NCBI RefSeq assembly: GCF_900115245.1
Contig: NZ_FOVT01000009.1
Location: 124,001 to 188,000 of the forward strand
Origin: Mesorhizobium sp. NFR06
Lineage (GTDB): Bacteria; Pseudomonadota; Alphaproteobacteria; Rhizobiales; Rhizobiaceae
DNA length: 64,000 nucleotides
Direction: 5' to 3'
The notes beneath the pieces were generated by a model. That model saw nothing but the letters and a program-made list of their open reading frames with translations. It was not told where the DNA came from and ran no database searches. The translations under genes were made by a program, and so were the position numbers. This document shows, in pieces, positions 17,377-26,341 of this stretch (positions within the stretch are counted from its first letter, which is position 1; each line of letters opens with the position of its first letter).

Positions 17377-18297
17377 ATGAGCTTCTTTCCGGGAAACGAT
17401 CCTGAACCCGGCGATGCCTTCGCTTGCGATCAGATCGAATTGATGGTCATTCCCAACGCCAAGGACATTGGCGGCTTCGAGGTGCGGCGCGCCCTGCCGA
17501 CGGCGAAGCGAAGGCTGGTCGGACCGTTCATCTTCTTCGACCGCATGGGCCCGGCGATCCTGCGTGCCGGCCACGCGCTCGACGTGCGCCCGCATCCGCA
17601 TATCGGCCTGTCCACCGTCACCTATCTGTTCGACGGCAAGATCAGGCACCGCGACTCGCTCGGCACCGAAATGGTGATCGCGCCGGGCGACGTGAATTTG
17701 ATGACCGCCGGACGCGGTATCGTTCATTCCGAGCGCACGCCACAGGAGCTGCGCGGCGCGCCGATGTCGGTCTCCGGCCTGCAGACCTGGCTGGCGCTGC
17801 CGGACGGCAAGGAGGAGATTGCCCCGGTGTTCGAAAACACCTCGGTGGCCCGCCTGCCCGAGATCGATGCCGAAGGCGTCAGCGGCCGCGTCGTCATCGG
17901 CGCGTTGTCGGGCCTGCGCTCGCCCGTGGCGACCGCTTCGGACACGCTTTATGCCGATTTGCGCCTGGCGGCAGGCGCCAGCGTGAAAATTCCCGCCGAT
18001 GCCGAGGAACGCGCCATCTACACGCTGGAAGGCGAGATCTCGATCGCCGGCGATGTTTTCCCGGCGGAGCGGCTTCTGGTGTTCAAGCCAGGTGAGGAGA
18101 TCGTCGTCTCGTCCGAACGCGGCGCGCATTTCATGCTGTTCGGCGGCGCCTCGCTTGGCTCCAAGCGCTACATCTGGTGGAATTTCGTTTCATCCTCGAA
18201 AGAGCGCATCGAGCAGGCCAAGCAGGAATGGAAGACGGGCCGCTTCGATATCGTTCCCGGCGATGAGGAGGAGTTCATTCCGCTGCCGGAAGGCTAA
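17377..18297 (+). CDS. Pirin family protein (bicupin)
   Basis: A 306-residue double-cupin protein. The N-terminal cupin carries the metal-binding motif with RPHPHIGLSTVTYL and a later HSERTP, as in pirins, so a divalent metal site is expected. Some bacterial pirins oxidise quercetin or modulate pyruvate dehydrogenase; nothing here distinguishes these. It directly follows the DUF2277 gene by 9 bp. Confidence 0.9.
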   Translation: MSFFPGNDPEPGDAFACDQIELMVIPNAKDIGGFEVRRALPTAKRRLVGPFIFFDRMGPAILRAGHALDVRPHPHIGLSTVTYLFDGKIRHRDSLGTEMVIAPGDVNLMTAGRGIVHSERTPQELRGAPMSVSGLQTWLALPDGKEEIAPVFENTSVARLPEIDAEGVSGRVVIGALSGLRSPVATASDTLYADLRLAAGASVKIPADAEERAIYTLEGEISIAGDVFPAERLLVFKPGEEIVVSSERGAHFMLFGGASLGSKRYIWWNFVSSSKERIEQAKQEWKTGRFDIVPGDEEEFIPLPEG

Positions 18298-18350
18298 GGC
18301 GCGCCGATATTCAGGTGAGGCCGGCCTGCAAAATGGCGGGCGGCGAAAAA

Positions 18351-18375
18351 ATGCGCGTCACTGACGCGCATTTAC
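18351..18375. terminator. Perfect 12-bp-arm hairpin between pirin gene and dxs
   Basis: AAATGCGCGTCA-C-TGACGCGCATTT forms an uninterrupted stem. On the plus strand it is preceded by A residues and followed by ACATTC. On the minus strand it is followed by a run of six T, so it resembles a factor-independent terminator more on that strand. It may end the upstream operon before dxs. Confidence 0.55.
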
Positions 18376-18466
18376 ATTCACCTCGAGCCGGCCTATGCCC
18401 GCGCATGATTATGGCGCAATTCACTGCTAGCGCCCTGTTCAACGGATTTCAGCAGGTCGCGCCTGA

Positions 18467-20380
18467 GTGAACCAAAAGCCCGTGACGCCGCTCCTCGACA
18501 AGGTCCGCATTCCGGCGGATTTGCGGAAGCTTGATGAGAGCGCGCTGCCGCGGCTTGCCGCTGAACTGCGCGCCGAACTCATCGACGCCGTATCGCAGAC
18601 CGGCGGCCATCTCGGCGCCGGCCTTGGCGTCGTCGAGCTGACGGTCGCGCTGCACTACGTCTTCAACACGCCGCAAGACCGGCTGATCTGGGATGTCGGC
18701 CACCAGGCCTATCCGCACAAGATCCTGACCGGCCGCCGCGACCGCATCCGCACGCTGCGCCAGGAAGGCGGTCTCTCCGGCTTCACCCGGCGCGCCGAGA
18801 GCGAATACGACCCGTTCGGCGCCGCGCACTCCTCGACGTCGATTTCGGCCGGGCTCGGCATGGCCATGGGGCGCGACCTTGCGGGCGGCCGCAACAACGT
18901 CATCTCCGTCATCGGCGACGGCGCGATGTCGGCCGGCATGGCTTTCGAGGCGCTGAACAATGCCGGCGCGCTCGACGCCCGGTTGATCGTCATCCTCAAT
19001 GACAATGACATGTCGATCGCGCCGCCGACCGGCGCGATGAGCGCCTATCTGGCGCGGCTCGCCTCCGGCAAGGCCTATCTCGGCCTGCGCGAATTCGGCA
19101 AGAAGCTGACCTCCTATCTCGGCAAGCGCGCCGACCGTGCCATCACCCGCGCGGTCGAGCATGCGCGCGGCTACGTCACCGGCGGCACCTTGTTCGAGGA
19201 ACTCGGCTTCTACCACATCGGCCCGATCGACGGACACAATCTGGAGCACCTCATTCCCGTCCTGAAGAATGTCCGCGACAATGGCGACGGCCCGGTGCTG
19301 ATCCATGTCGTGACCCAGAAGGGCAAGGGCTACGCGCCAGCCGAGGCCGCGGCCGACAAATATCACGGCGTCAACAAGTTCGACGTCATCACCGGCGCGC
19401 AGGCCAAGGCACCGGCCAATGCGCCCGCCTACACCAAGGTGTTCGCCGAGAGCCTGATCCAGGAGGCGCGCGAGGACGACCGCATCGTCGCCATCACCGC
19501 CGCCATGCCGAGCGGCACCGGCCTGGACCTGTTCGGCGAGGTGTTTCCGAAGCGAACCTTCGATGTCGGCATTGCCGAGCAGCACGCGGTGACCTTTGCC
19601 GCCGGGCTGGCTACCGAAGGCTACAAGCCGTTCGCCGCCATCTATTCCACCTTCCTGCAGCGCGCTTACGACCAGGTCGTCCACGACGTGGCGATCCAGA
19701 AACTGCCGGTGCGTTTCCCGATCGACCGTGCCGGCTTCGTGGGCGCTGACGGCGCCACCCATTGCGGCGCTTTCGACACGACTTTCCTGGCTTCGCTGCC
19801 GGGCTTCGTCGTCATGGCCGCGGCGGACGAGGCGGAACTGCGTCACATGGTGCGCACCGCTGCCTCATATGATGAAGGCCCGATCGCTTTCCGCTATCCG
19901 CGCGGCAATGGCGTCGGCGTCGACATGCCGGAGCGCGGCGCGCTGCTCGAAATCGGCAAGGGCCGCATCCTGAAGGAGGGCACCAAGGTCGCGCTGCTTT
20001 CCTTCGGCACGCGGCTGCAGGATTGCCTGCTTGCTGCCGAGGAACTCGGCGCGGCTGGCCTTTCGACCACCGTTGCCGACGCCCGCTTCGCCAAGCCGCT
20101 CGACCAGGATCTCGCCCGGCGGCTTGCTCGCTCGCACGAAGTTCTGGTGACGGTGGAGGAGGGCGCCATCGGTGGCTTCGCCAGCCAGGTGCTGCACTTC
20201 CTCGCCCATGAAGGTCTGCTGGAAAGCGGCCTCAAGGTTCGCCCGCTGGTGCTGCCCGATGTGTTCACCGACCATGCCAAGCCGGAGAAGATGTATGCCG
20301 ACGCCGGCCTGGATTCGGCCGGCATCGTGCGCACGGTCTTCGCGGCGCTCGGCCGCGGCGTGCAGGCGCAGCGCGCCTGA
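18467..20380 (+). CDS. dxs: 1-deoxy-D-xylulose-5-phosphate synthase
   Basis: A 637-residue thiamine diphosphate enzyme joining pyruvate and glyceraldehyde 3-phosphate, the entry to the MEP isoprenoid pathway. The GTG start at 18467 gives the standard N-terminus. Visible motifs are the TPP/Mg site [17 protein letters not shown], the [10 protein letters not shown] loop, and the transketolase pyrimidine-domain glutamate (Glu371 in [10 protein letters not shown]). The C-terminal domain carries VEEGAIGGF. ispH, the last MEP enzyme, is encoded about 17 kb downstream. Confidence 0.97.
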   Translation: MNQKPVTPLLDKVRIPADLRKLDESALPRLAAELRAELIDAVSQTGGHLGAGLGVVELTVALHYVFNTPQDRLIWDVGHQAYPHKILTGRRDRIRTLRQEGGLSGFTRRAESEYDPFGAAHSSTSISAGLGMAMGRDLAGGRNNVISVIGDGAMSAGMAFEALNNAGALDARLIVILNDNDMSIAPPTGAMSAYLARLASGKAYLGLREFGKKLTSYLGKRADRAITRAVEHARGYVTGGTLFEELGFYHIGPIDGHNLEHLIPVLKNVRDNGDGPVLIHVVTQKGKGYAPAEAAADKYHGVNKFDVITGAQAKAPANAPAYTKVFAESLIQEAREDDRIVAITAAMPSGTGLDLFGEVFPKRTFDVGIAEQHAVTFAAGLATEGYKPFAAIYSTFLQRAYDQVVHDVAIQKLPVRFPIDRAGFVGADGATHCGAFDTTFLASLPGFVVMAAADEAELRHMVRTAASYDEGPIAFRYPRGNGVGVDMPERGALLEIGKGRILKEGTKVALLSFGTRLQDCLLAAEELGAAGLSTTVADARFAKPLDQDLARRLARSHEVLVTVEEGAIGGFASQVLHFLAHEGLLESGLKVRPLVLPDVFTDHAKPEKMYADAGLDSAGIVRTVFAALGRGVQAQRA

Positions 20381-20529
20381 ATCAAAGCCTTAACGCACTG
20401 AATCGGTTTGCCGGCTTCCGGCTGTAACCTTTTGTTAACGCTTCCGTTTGGCGGTTTGCTTACCCTGTCTCTTGGCCGATTTTCAACGGCGCTCTGCTAA
20501 GACCTTGGTCCTAGGCAGGGACAAGAACA

Positions 20530-20817
20530 ATGAAGTCGTTCCTTTGCGGCATGGCCTTCCTGGTTGCCATGGCCGCGCCGGCGGGAGCCGAAACTCGTTA
20601 CGACCGCAATCTTGAGAAGGCGGTGCTGGACATCGTCGCCGGCAAGATGGGCAACATCCGCGGCGGCTTCTCCTACAAGCAGGTTCCTCAACTCGTCGTA
20701 GTGCCGGAAGCGACATCAGCCGCGCCGACGCCGGTCGAGGCACCGCGCAAGGAAGCTTCCGGCAACAATGGCTTGGCGCCGGCCGTCGAGCGCCGCGTCT
20801 CGCGAACCGTTTTCTAA
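20530..20817 (+). CDS. Small secreted protein of unknown function
   Basis: 95 residues with an evident signal peptide (MKSFLCGMAFLVAMAAPAGA) and a short mature part beginning ETRYDRNLEKAVLDIVAGKM. A Pro/Ala-rich stretch (EATSAAPTPVEAPRKEA) follows, ending VERRVSRTVF. An AGGGACAAGAAC lies before the ATG. The family was not recognised. The last bases overlap the end of the convergent GFA gene by four nucleotides. Confidence 0.65.
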   Translation: MKSFLCGMAFLVAMAAPAGAETRYDRNLEKAVLDIVAGKMGNIRGGFSYKQVPQLVVVPEATSAAPTPVEAPRKEASGNNGLAPAVERRVSRTVF

Positions 20818-21215
20818 AACCACATATCGCGCACGCAGCGGCCGTCGCGCGGCAGGTCGTCAAAACTGTCGAGCCCGTCGAAATGATCGATCGGCAGGTC
20901 GGCGACTTCCTCCGGTGGGGCCAGCCTGACGTTGACGGCGATGCGTATGCGGCCGCTCTTGCCGGAACGCAGACCGCGCCAGGCCAGAACGCAAGCACAG
21001 GTCGGGCAAAACAGAATCTCGAGCGATGGATCGTCCTTGCCGGCACGCGTGTAGGAGCCGATGGGCCCGGCAACGCGTATGCGCTCGTCGACATAATCAT
21101 AAGCCCATAGCGCACCGTAGCGGCGGCAAAGCGTGCAATTGCAGGCGGTGATTCCACCGGGATCGCCTTCCAGCGTCCAGTGGGCGGCGCCGCAATGGCA
21201 GGTTCCCTTCAACAT
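20814..21215 (-). CDS. GFA-fold (CENP-V/GFA) zinc protein
   Basis: A 133-residue protein with the glutathione-dependent formaldehyde-activating fold. The cysteine pattern is CHCGAAHW near the N-terminus, CNCTLCRRYGALW, and CPTCACVLAWRG, which together bind two zinc ions. Family members have varied roles; despite the name, most are not proven to act on formaldehyde. The start at 21215 (MLKGTCHCG) is chosen because residues upstream in the same frame lack family character. It overlaps the end of the small secreted-protein gene. Confidence 0.87.
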   Translation of the reverse strand: MLKGTCHCGAAHWTLEGDPGGITACNCTLCRRYGALWAYDYVDERIRVAGPIGSYTRAGKDDPSLEILFCPTCACVLAWRGLRSGKSGRIRIAVNVRLAPPEEVADLPIDHFDGLDSFDDLPRDGRCVRDMWF

Positions 21216-21327
21216 CGTCCTCCTCCCTGGTCGGCGCTTCACCCCGGCATAGTGCCGGAGGGCTGCGCTGGTCGGCAAGGCGGTCTATGTCCTTGCCTTC
21301 GCGCCCGGCTTTCGCCAATGAAGGCCG

Positions 21328-22101
21328 ATGAATTCCGCTTTGCCAGCCAGCCGGCGCCAGCGGCTCGACGAACTGCTCGTCGGGCGCGGCCTGTTCGCCA
21401 GCCGCTCGCGTGCCCGCGACGCGATCGAGCGCGGCACGGTCACCGTGGACGGCACCGTTGCCCGCAAGCCCGGCCAGCCCGTCGCGCCGGATTGCCTGAT
21501 CGCAATCGACGATCCGGCCCAGGCCTATGTGTCGCGCGCGGCGCTGAAGCTGATCGCCGGCCTCGACCGTTTCGGCTTGGACCCTGCCGGCAGCGAGGCG
21601 CTCGATATCGGCGCCTCGACCGGCGGCTTCACCCAGGTGCTGCTGAAGCGCGGCGCAGCGCACGTCACCGCGATCGATGTCGGGCACGGCCAGATGCGTC
21701 CCGACATTGCCGGTGACCCGCGTGTGACGGCGATCGAGGGGCTGAACGCCCGCGATTTGACGTCGGCCGATCTCGGCGGCCGCGTGCCCGATTTCCTGGT
21801 TTGCGACGTCAGCTTCATCTCCCTGAAGCTGGCGCTGCCGCCCGCCCTGCAACTGGCGGGCAACGGCGCCAACGCAATTCTTCTGGTCAAGCCGCAATTC
21901 GAGGCTGGCCGCGAGGCGATCGGCAAGGGCGGCCTGCTCAAAGATCCGGCCGATGCCGAGCGCATCGCGCAGAAGCTGCGTGACTGGCTCGCCGGCGCTC
22001 CAGGCTGGCGCGTGCTGGGGCTGCATCCGTCGCCGATCGAAGGTGGCGACGGCAATCGCGAGTTCCTGCTCGCCGCCATAAAGGACGCGGGATCGCGATG
22101 A
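21328..22101 (+). CDS. TlyA family rRNA 2'-O-methyltransferase
   Basis: A 257-residue protein with an N-terminal S4-type RNA-binding domain (RLDELLVGRGLFASRSRARD) and a C-terminal Rossmann methyltransferase with the SAM motif LDIGASTGGFTQ. TlyA-type enzymes methylate cytidine ribose on 16S and/or 23S rRNA, or resemble the FtsJ/hemolysin A family. The stop overlaps the start of the next methyltransferase by ATGA, so translation is coupled. In rhizobia it usually follows dxs, as here. Confidence 0.92.
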   Translation: MNSALPASRRQRLDELLVGRGLFASRSRARDAIERGTVTVDGTVARKPGQPVAPDCLIAIDDPAQAYVSRAALKLIAGLDRFGLDPAGSEALDIGASTGGFTQVLLKRGAAHVTAIDVGHGQMRPDIAGDPRVTAIEGLNARDLTSADLGGRVPDFLVCDVSFISLKLALPPALQLAGNGANAILLVKPQFEAGREAIGKGGLLKDPADAERIAQKLRDWLAGAPGWRVLGLHPSPIEGGDGNREFLLAAIKDAGSR

Positions 22102-23339
22102 GCACACGTTTCACGATCGCAAGGCTGGGCTCGCAGGGCGACGGCATTGCCAATGCCGAGGGCGAGGAAGTTTTCATCCCGTTCACGCTGCCGGGCGAAA
22201 CGGTCACCGCCGCGCGGCAGAAGGACCGCGCCACACTGACGTCGGTGCTGGAAGCCTCGCCGCTCAGGATCGATCCGGTCTGCCGCCATTTCACCGAATG
22301 CGGCGGCTGCGCGCTCCAGCATTTCGAAGCCGAGGCCTACCGGCAGTGGAAGCGCGGGAAGGTTGCGCAGGCGCTGAAGGCCAAGGGCATCGCTTGCGAG
22401 ATCGACGCGCTGGTGCCTTGCGCGCCGCACAGCCGCCGTCGCGTCACGTTCAGCGCCAGGCGCGCCGAAGCCGGCATGCTGCTCGGCTTCGTGCGCGCGC
22501 TTTCGTCCGAAATCATCCCGATCGAGGAATGCCCGATCTCGCAGCCGGCGATCGTGTCGGCGCTCGATCCTCTGCGCGCCCTGGCCGGATTGGTCTGCGC
22601 GACGCCAAAGGCGTTTCACATGACAGTTACCGTCACTGCATCAGGCCTGGACGTCGCCGTGCAGGATGGCGGCAAGCTTGGCGACAACCAGCGCCGCATT
22701 GCGTCGAATTTCGTCATCGCGCAGGGGTTGGCGAGGCTTTCCGTCGATGGCGAGATCATCGTCGAGCCGAAGAAGCCTGTGGTGCAGTTCGGATCGGTCC
22801 CAGTCGCCCTGCCGCCCGGCGCCTTCCTGCAGGCTACGGAAGCCGCCGAGCAGACGATGGCGAGCCTGGTCGGCCAGCATCTGTCGCGGGCGAAAAAGGT
22901 CGCGGATCTGTTTGCCGGTTGCGGCAGCTTCGCGCTGCGACTTGGCGCAAAATCCGAGGTTCATGCCGTCGAAGGCGATGCCGCGGCACTCGCCGCGCTC
23001 GACCGCGCCTTCCGCTTCGCCAGCGGCCTGAAACGCGTGACCAACGAACGCCGCGACCTTTTCCGCCGCCCGCTGACCTTCAAGGAATTGAACGCTTTCG
23101 ACGGCCTGGTCTTCGATCCGCCGCGCGCCGGCGCCGATGATCAATCGAAGCAGATCGCCCGCTCCGACGTGCCGCTGGTCGCCGCCGTGTCGTGCAATCC
23201 AGTGACTCTTGCGCGGGACCTGCGCATTCTTCTCGACGGCGGCTACACGCTGAAGAGCGTCACCCCGATCGACCAGTTCCTGTGGTCGCCGCATGTCGAG
23301 GCCGTGGCGTTGCTGGAGAAGCCGAGACGGCGCCGATAG
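22098..23339 (+). CDS. Class I SAM-dependent RNA methyltransferase, RlmD/TrmA-type
   Basis: A 413-residue uracil-5-methyltransferase family protein. The N-terminal TRAM-like segment (FTIARLGSQGDGIANAEGEEV) precedes a Fe-S cysteine cluster with C-x5-C-x2-C (CRHFTECGGC). The C-terminal catalytic domain has VADLFAGCGSFAL for SAM, DPPRAG, and SCNPVTLARD with the nucleophilic Cys. It likely makes m5U in 23S rRNA (RlmD/RlmC) rather than tRNA, but this cannot be decided here. Start codon overlaps the tlyA stop. Confidence 0.9.
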   Translation: MSTRFTIARLGSQGDGIANAEGEEVFIPFTLPGETVTAARQKDRATLTSVLEASPLRIDPVCRHFTECGGCALQHFEAEAYRQWKRGKVAQALKAKGIACEIDALVPCAPHSRRRVTFSARRAEAGMLLGFVRALSSEIIPIEECPISQPAIVSALDPLRALAGLVCATPKAFHMTVTVTASGLDVAVQDGGKLGDNQRRIASNFVIAQGLARLSVDGEIIVEPKKPVVQFGSVPVALPPGAFLQATEAAEQTMASLVGQHLSRAKKVADLFAGCGSFALRLGAKSEVHAVEGDAAALAALDRAFRFASGLKRVTNERRDLFRRPLTFKELNAFDGLVFDPPRAGADDQSKQIARSDVPLVAAVSCNPVTLARDLRILLDGGYTLKSVTPIDQFLWSPHVEAVALLEKPRRRR

Positions 23340-23494
23340 TCCACGGCCGAGGACTCCGTCGAAATTACTGAAGCCTCTGTTCTTTCGACGAAATCGCGCC
23401 CTAAAGCCGCCTTTTTGCCGGACCTTATTTAGATAGACCGGGAAACGTTTCGACTTGTCGGGCGTTTACTGCTTTGCATGGGTAGCAGATTGCG

Positions 23495-26209
23495 ATGCTA
23501 ACGCTTCTCAAGTTCCTCGGCCTGATGGTCGTTCTGACCTTTCTCGCGGTCAGTTCCACGACCGGGGCGCTTGCGCAGGGCGAGAAACGGCTGGCTTTCG
23601 TGATCGGCAACGGCGCCTACAAGACCGGCGAACTCGCGACGGCGGCCAATGACGCCGGCCTGATCGGACAGACATTGCAGGCAGCCGGTTTTGACGTGGT
23701 CGGCGCGCGCGACGTGGATCAGGATTCGCTGCGCGGCGCGTTCCGGGATTTCATGGCCAAAGTGTCGGCCGCCGGTCCGGACGCCGTCGTCTTCGTCTAT
23801 CTCGCCGGCCAGGGCGTGCAGTTCGAGGGCGAGAACTACTTCCTGCCGGTCGATGCTCAGATTGCCAATCCAAACGACGTGCCGCTTCAGGCAATGCGGA
23901 TGTCCGATGTCACCAGATCGCTGGCCGGGCAGCCGGCGAAGGTCAACATCATCGTGCTCGACGCGGCGCGCCCGAATGCTTTTCCGCGGATGAAAGAACC
24001 GCTTGCCGGTGGCCTGGCATTGGTCGATCCGGATCCGAACATGCTGATTGCCTTCAACGCCGCTCCCGGAACGGTCGCACCCGAGGGCAAAGGCCCGTAC
24101 GGCGCGTACGCTCAGGCGCTTGCCGAGATGATGCGCGAAGGCGGTCTGCCGCTGCAAGACGTTTTCGACCGTACGCGGCTGCGCGTCAGTGAAGTCACCC
24201 AAGGCGGAGAACTGCCGTGGAGCGCTTCAAGGATCACCGCGCCCTTCGTCTTCTTCGAGCGTGCGCCGGACGCGCCGGCGCCGAAGGTTTCCGAAGCGGA
24301 ATCCCAGGCCGGCCGGACCAGGGAAATCCGCGATTTCGACGCCCATGACGCCTATGTCGCGGCCCTCGATCGCGACACGATGCGCGGCTACGAGGATTTC
24401 CTCGTCGCCTATCCGCACGATCCGATGGCCAAGCGCGTGCGCGCCATCATCGCCGCGCGACGCGAAGCGATCACCTGGCGCGAGACCTGGCAGGAGGACA
24501 CGCCGGAAGCCTATTGGTCGTATCTCGAACGCTATCCGCATGGTCCGCATGCCTGGGATGCGCGCCGCCGGCTGGAGCATTTCGACGCCGAGCTCGAGCC
24601 GCCGCAGAACTTCACCGTGATCATCTATGACGTGCCGCCGCCACCGCCGGAGGAGATCGTCTATATCGACCGTCCGGTGCTCTATTTCGACGATCCCGAT
24701 TTCGATTTCGAACCGCCGCCGCCGATCGCGGTGATCTTCCTGCCGCCTCCACCGCCGGAATTCATCGTGCTTGAGCCACCGCCGCCGCCGGTCGATGTCT
24801 TCGTCCTGCCGACGCCGGTCTTCGTGCCGATACCCGTGTTCATCAATCCGCCACGCCACATCGTGCCGCCGCCGAACGACATTATCTTCAAAAACATCCA
24901 CAACACGACCGTCATCAACAACATCAACACGACGATCAAAAACGAGACCATCAATCAGGCCGTGCAGCCAAGCGCCGGTGTTCAGGTTGACCGCAGCACA
25001 GGCCAGACGACGACCGGAGGCGCCGCTGGTGCCCGCGCGGATGCGCTGGCGGCCAAAGTCGCGCTGCCGCCGCTGCTGCAGAAGAGGGCGGCCATATCTC
25101 GTCAGGCCCCATTCAGTCAGCAACAGAGCGGCTTGCCGCCGAAGCCTGGTCAGCGTGTTATCCAGGGCCAGCAGCCTGGCGCCGCGACTCCGCAGTCGGA
25201 GACCCGGTCCGCGACCGGCAAGCTGTCGCGCGACCACGCCCTGCCTGGAGCGGACGGCACGAGGCTGCCGCTCGTCAAAGGCAAGCCGACGCTTGACGGC
25301 CAGAATTTGCAAGGCAACAAGCCTAGGAAGCAGCTCGACAAGCAAGGCATTGTGGGCGGCAACCAGGAAGCGACGGGAAATGCCGGTGCCGCTGGGACCG
25401 AAGAGCAGGGCACGGGTCAGCAAAAGGGCAAGAAGTTGCGCAAGCTGCCCACCGTCAACGGCATGGCGGCCGAGAACCAGCCGAGCGCGCAGGAGAGGTT
25501 CGGCAAGAACAACCCGAACGCGCTGTCCGGCCAGGACAACCGCAAACCGAGGAAGCTGACACGCAAGGATTTGTCCACCGGCCGGTCCGTTGTCGAACCT
25601 GGCGATCAGGGCTCGGCTGGCGCAAACGAAAAGGGCAGGAGGTTCCGCAAGCTGCCTGCCGTCAACGGTGAGCCGGCCGACAACCGGCCGAGCGTGCAGC
25701 GGCGTCTCAGGAAGAATAATCCGGAGGTGTTCTCCGACGAAAATCAGAGCGCGGCCAGGGAGAGCGGCAAGGGCAGGAAGTTCCGCAGGCTGCCCACCGT
25801 CAATGGTGAGCCGGCCGACAACGGGCCGAGCATGCAGAAGCGGCTCAGGAGGAACAATCCGGACGTATTCTCCGACGAGAACCAGGGCCCGGCCAACAGG
25901 ATCGACAGGAGCAGGAAATTCCGCCGGCTGCAGAATAGCGATGAAGGCTCCGCCGGCCCGGAAGTCAACGTCCAGCGCAACTTCAAGATCAACAGACCGA
26001 ACGAGAATGCGCAGCGCCAGTTCAGGCAGGAAAGGCCTAACGAGCAAGTACTGCGGCCGCAGAGATCGGAGCAGAGGCCTGAGTTCCGTGCGCAGCCGAG
26101 GCCGCAGATACAGGAGCGGCGTCTCCCGCAGGAGCAGCCGCAGCCGCAGCAGCACCCCAGGAAGAAGCCGTCTTGCGGGCAGGAGGGCGAACCGGCCTGC
26201 CAGCAATAG
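23495..26209 (+). CDS. Secreted caspase-like (C14) pseudo-peptidase with proline-rich and tandem-repeat C-terminus
   Basis: A 904-residue protein with a signal peptide (MLTLLKFLGLMVVLTFLAV, cleavage after ALA). Residues 30-250 have the caspase/metacaspase p20 fold (RLAFVIGNGAYKTGEL, NYFLPVDAQ). Both catalytic residues are replaced: the usual YAGHG is YLAGQG (Gln106) and DACR is DAAR (Ala158), so it should be proteolytically dead. Residues about 270-370 are charged, about 375-460 are rich in Pro clusters, then an Asn/Ile/Thr-rich stretch. From about residue 644 come repeats of about 46 residues with the core FRRLPTVNGEPADN and RNNPDVFSDENQ. The C-terminus is Gln/Pro/Arg-rich. It probably acts as a periplasmic or surface scaffold rather than a protease. 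Confidence 0.85.
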   Translation: MLTLLKFLGLMVVLTFLAVSSTTGALAQGEKRLAFVIGNGAYKTGELATAANDAGLIGQTLQAAGFDVVGARDVDQDSLRGAFRDFMAKVSAAGPDAVVFVYLAGQGVQFEGENYFLPVDAQIANPNDVPLQAMRMSDVTRSLAGQPAKVNIIVLDAARPNAFPRMKEPLAGGLALVDPDPNMLIAFNAAPGTVAPEGKGPYGAYAQALAEMMREGGLPLQDVFDRTRLRVSEVTQGGELPWSASRITAPFVFFERAPDAPAPKVSEAESQAGRTREIRDFDAHDAYVAALDRDTMRGYEDFLVAYPHDPMAKRVRAIIAARREAITWRETWQEDTPEAYWSYLERYPHGPHAWDARRRLEHFDAELEPPQNFTVIIYDVPPPPPEEIVYIDRPVLYFDDPDFDFEPPPPIAVIFLPPPPPEFIVLEPPPPPVDVFVLPTPVFVPIPVFINPPRHIVPPPNDIIFKNIHNTTVINNINTTIKNETINQAVQPSAGVQVDRSTGQTTTGGAAGARADALAAKVALPPLLQKRAAISRQAPFSQQQSGLPPKPGQRVIQGQQPGAATPQSETRSATGKLSRDHALPGADGTRLPLVKGKPTLDGQNLQGNKPRKQLDKQGIVGGNQEATGNAGAAGTEEQGTGQQKGKKLRKLPTVNGMAAENQPSAQERFGKNNPNALSGQDNRKPRKLTRKDLSTGRSVVEPGDQGSAGANEKGRRFRKLPAVNGEPADNRPSVQRRLRKNNPEVFSDENQSAARESGKGRKFRRLPTVNGEPADNGPSMQKRLRRNNPDVFSDENQGPANRIDRSRKFRRLQNSDEGSAGPEVNVQRNFKINRPNENAQRQFRQERPNEQVLRPQRSEQRPEFRAQPRPQIQERRLPQEQPQPQQHPRKKPSCGQEGEPACQQ
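25424..25990 (+). repeat. Coding tandem repeats in the pseudo-caspase
   Basis: Units start at about 25424, 25631, 25769 and 25907. The second and third are closest to each other (138 bp apart, 46 residues). The core in each is a basic K-G-R-K-F-R-x-L-P-x-V-N-G block, then P-A-D-N-x-P-S, then R-x-N-N-P-x-V-F-S-D-E-N-Q. The first unit is spaced by 207 bp because of an insert, and the fourth is degenerate. Confidence 0.8.
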
Positions 26210-26341
26210 GCTGTCGCGGCCGGGTAGCTACTCAGGCCGGAATTTCCGGCCGGTCACTTTCAAGGAGGAGGTCGCCGGTCGGTGGTGCGCCAGCCCGTCA
26301 AAGGCCGACCGCCGCCCAGCCTACGAGCCTAGCGGCGTCCG
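26210..26341. other. Short spacer with a GGCCGGAA palindrome
   Basis: A perfect palindrome GGCCGGAATTTCCGGCC lies at 26235-26251 between the convergent pseudo-caspase and transglutaminase-like genes. It could help terminate transcription from either side, though no T-run follows. The purine-rich AAGGAGGAGG at 26262-26272 is not followed by a plausible gene. Confidence 0.45.

Noticed and set aside
24227..26206. A 659-residue antisense frame opposite the pseudo-caspase
   Set aside because: It is Arg/Leu-rich low complexity produced by the repeats of the plus-strand gene. No start signal or domain is seen.
26262..26320. Strong ribosome-site-like AAGGAGGAGG after the pseudo-caspase
   Set aside because: Only a 16-codon frame starting with GTG follows; no gene is supported.
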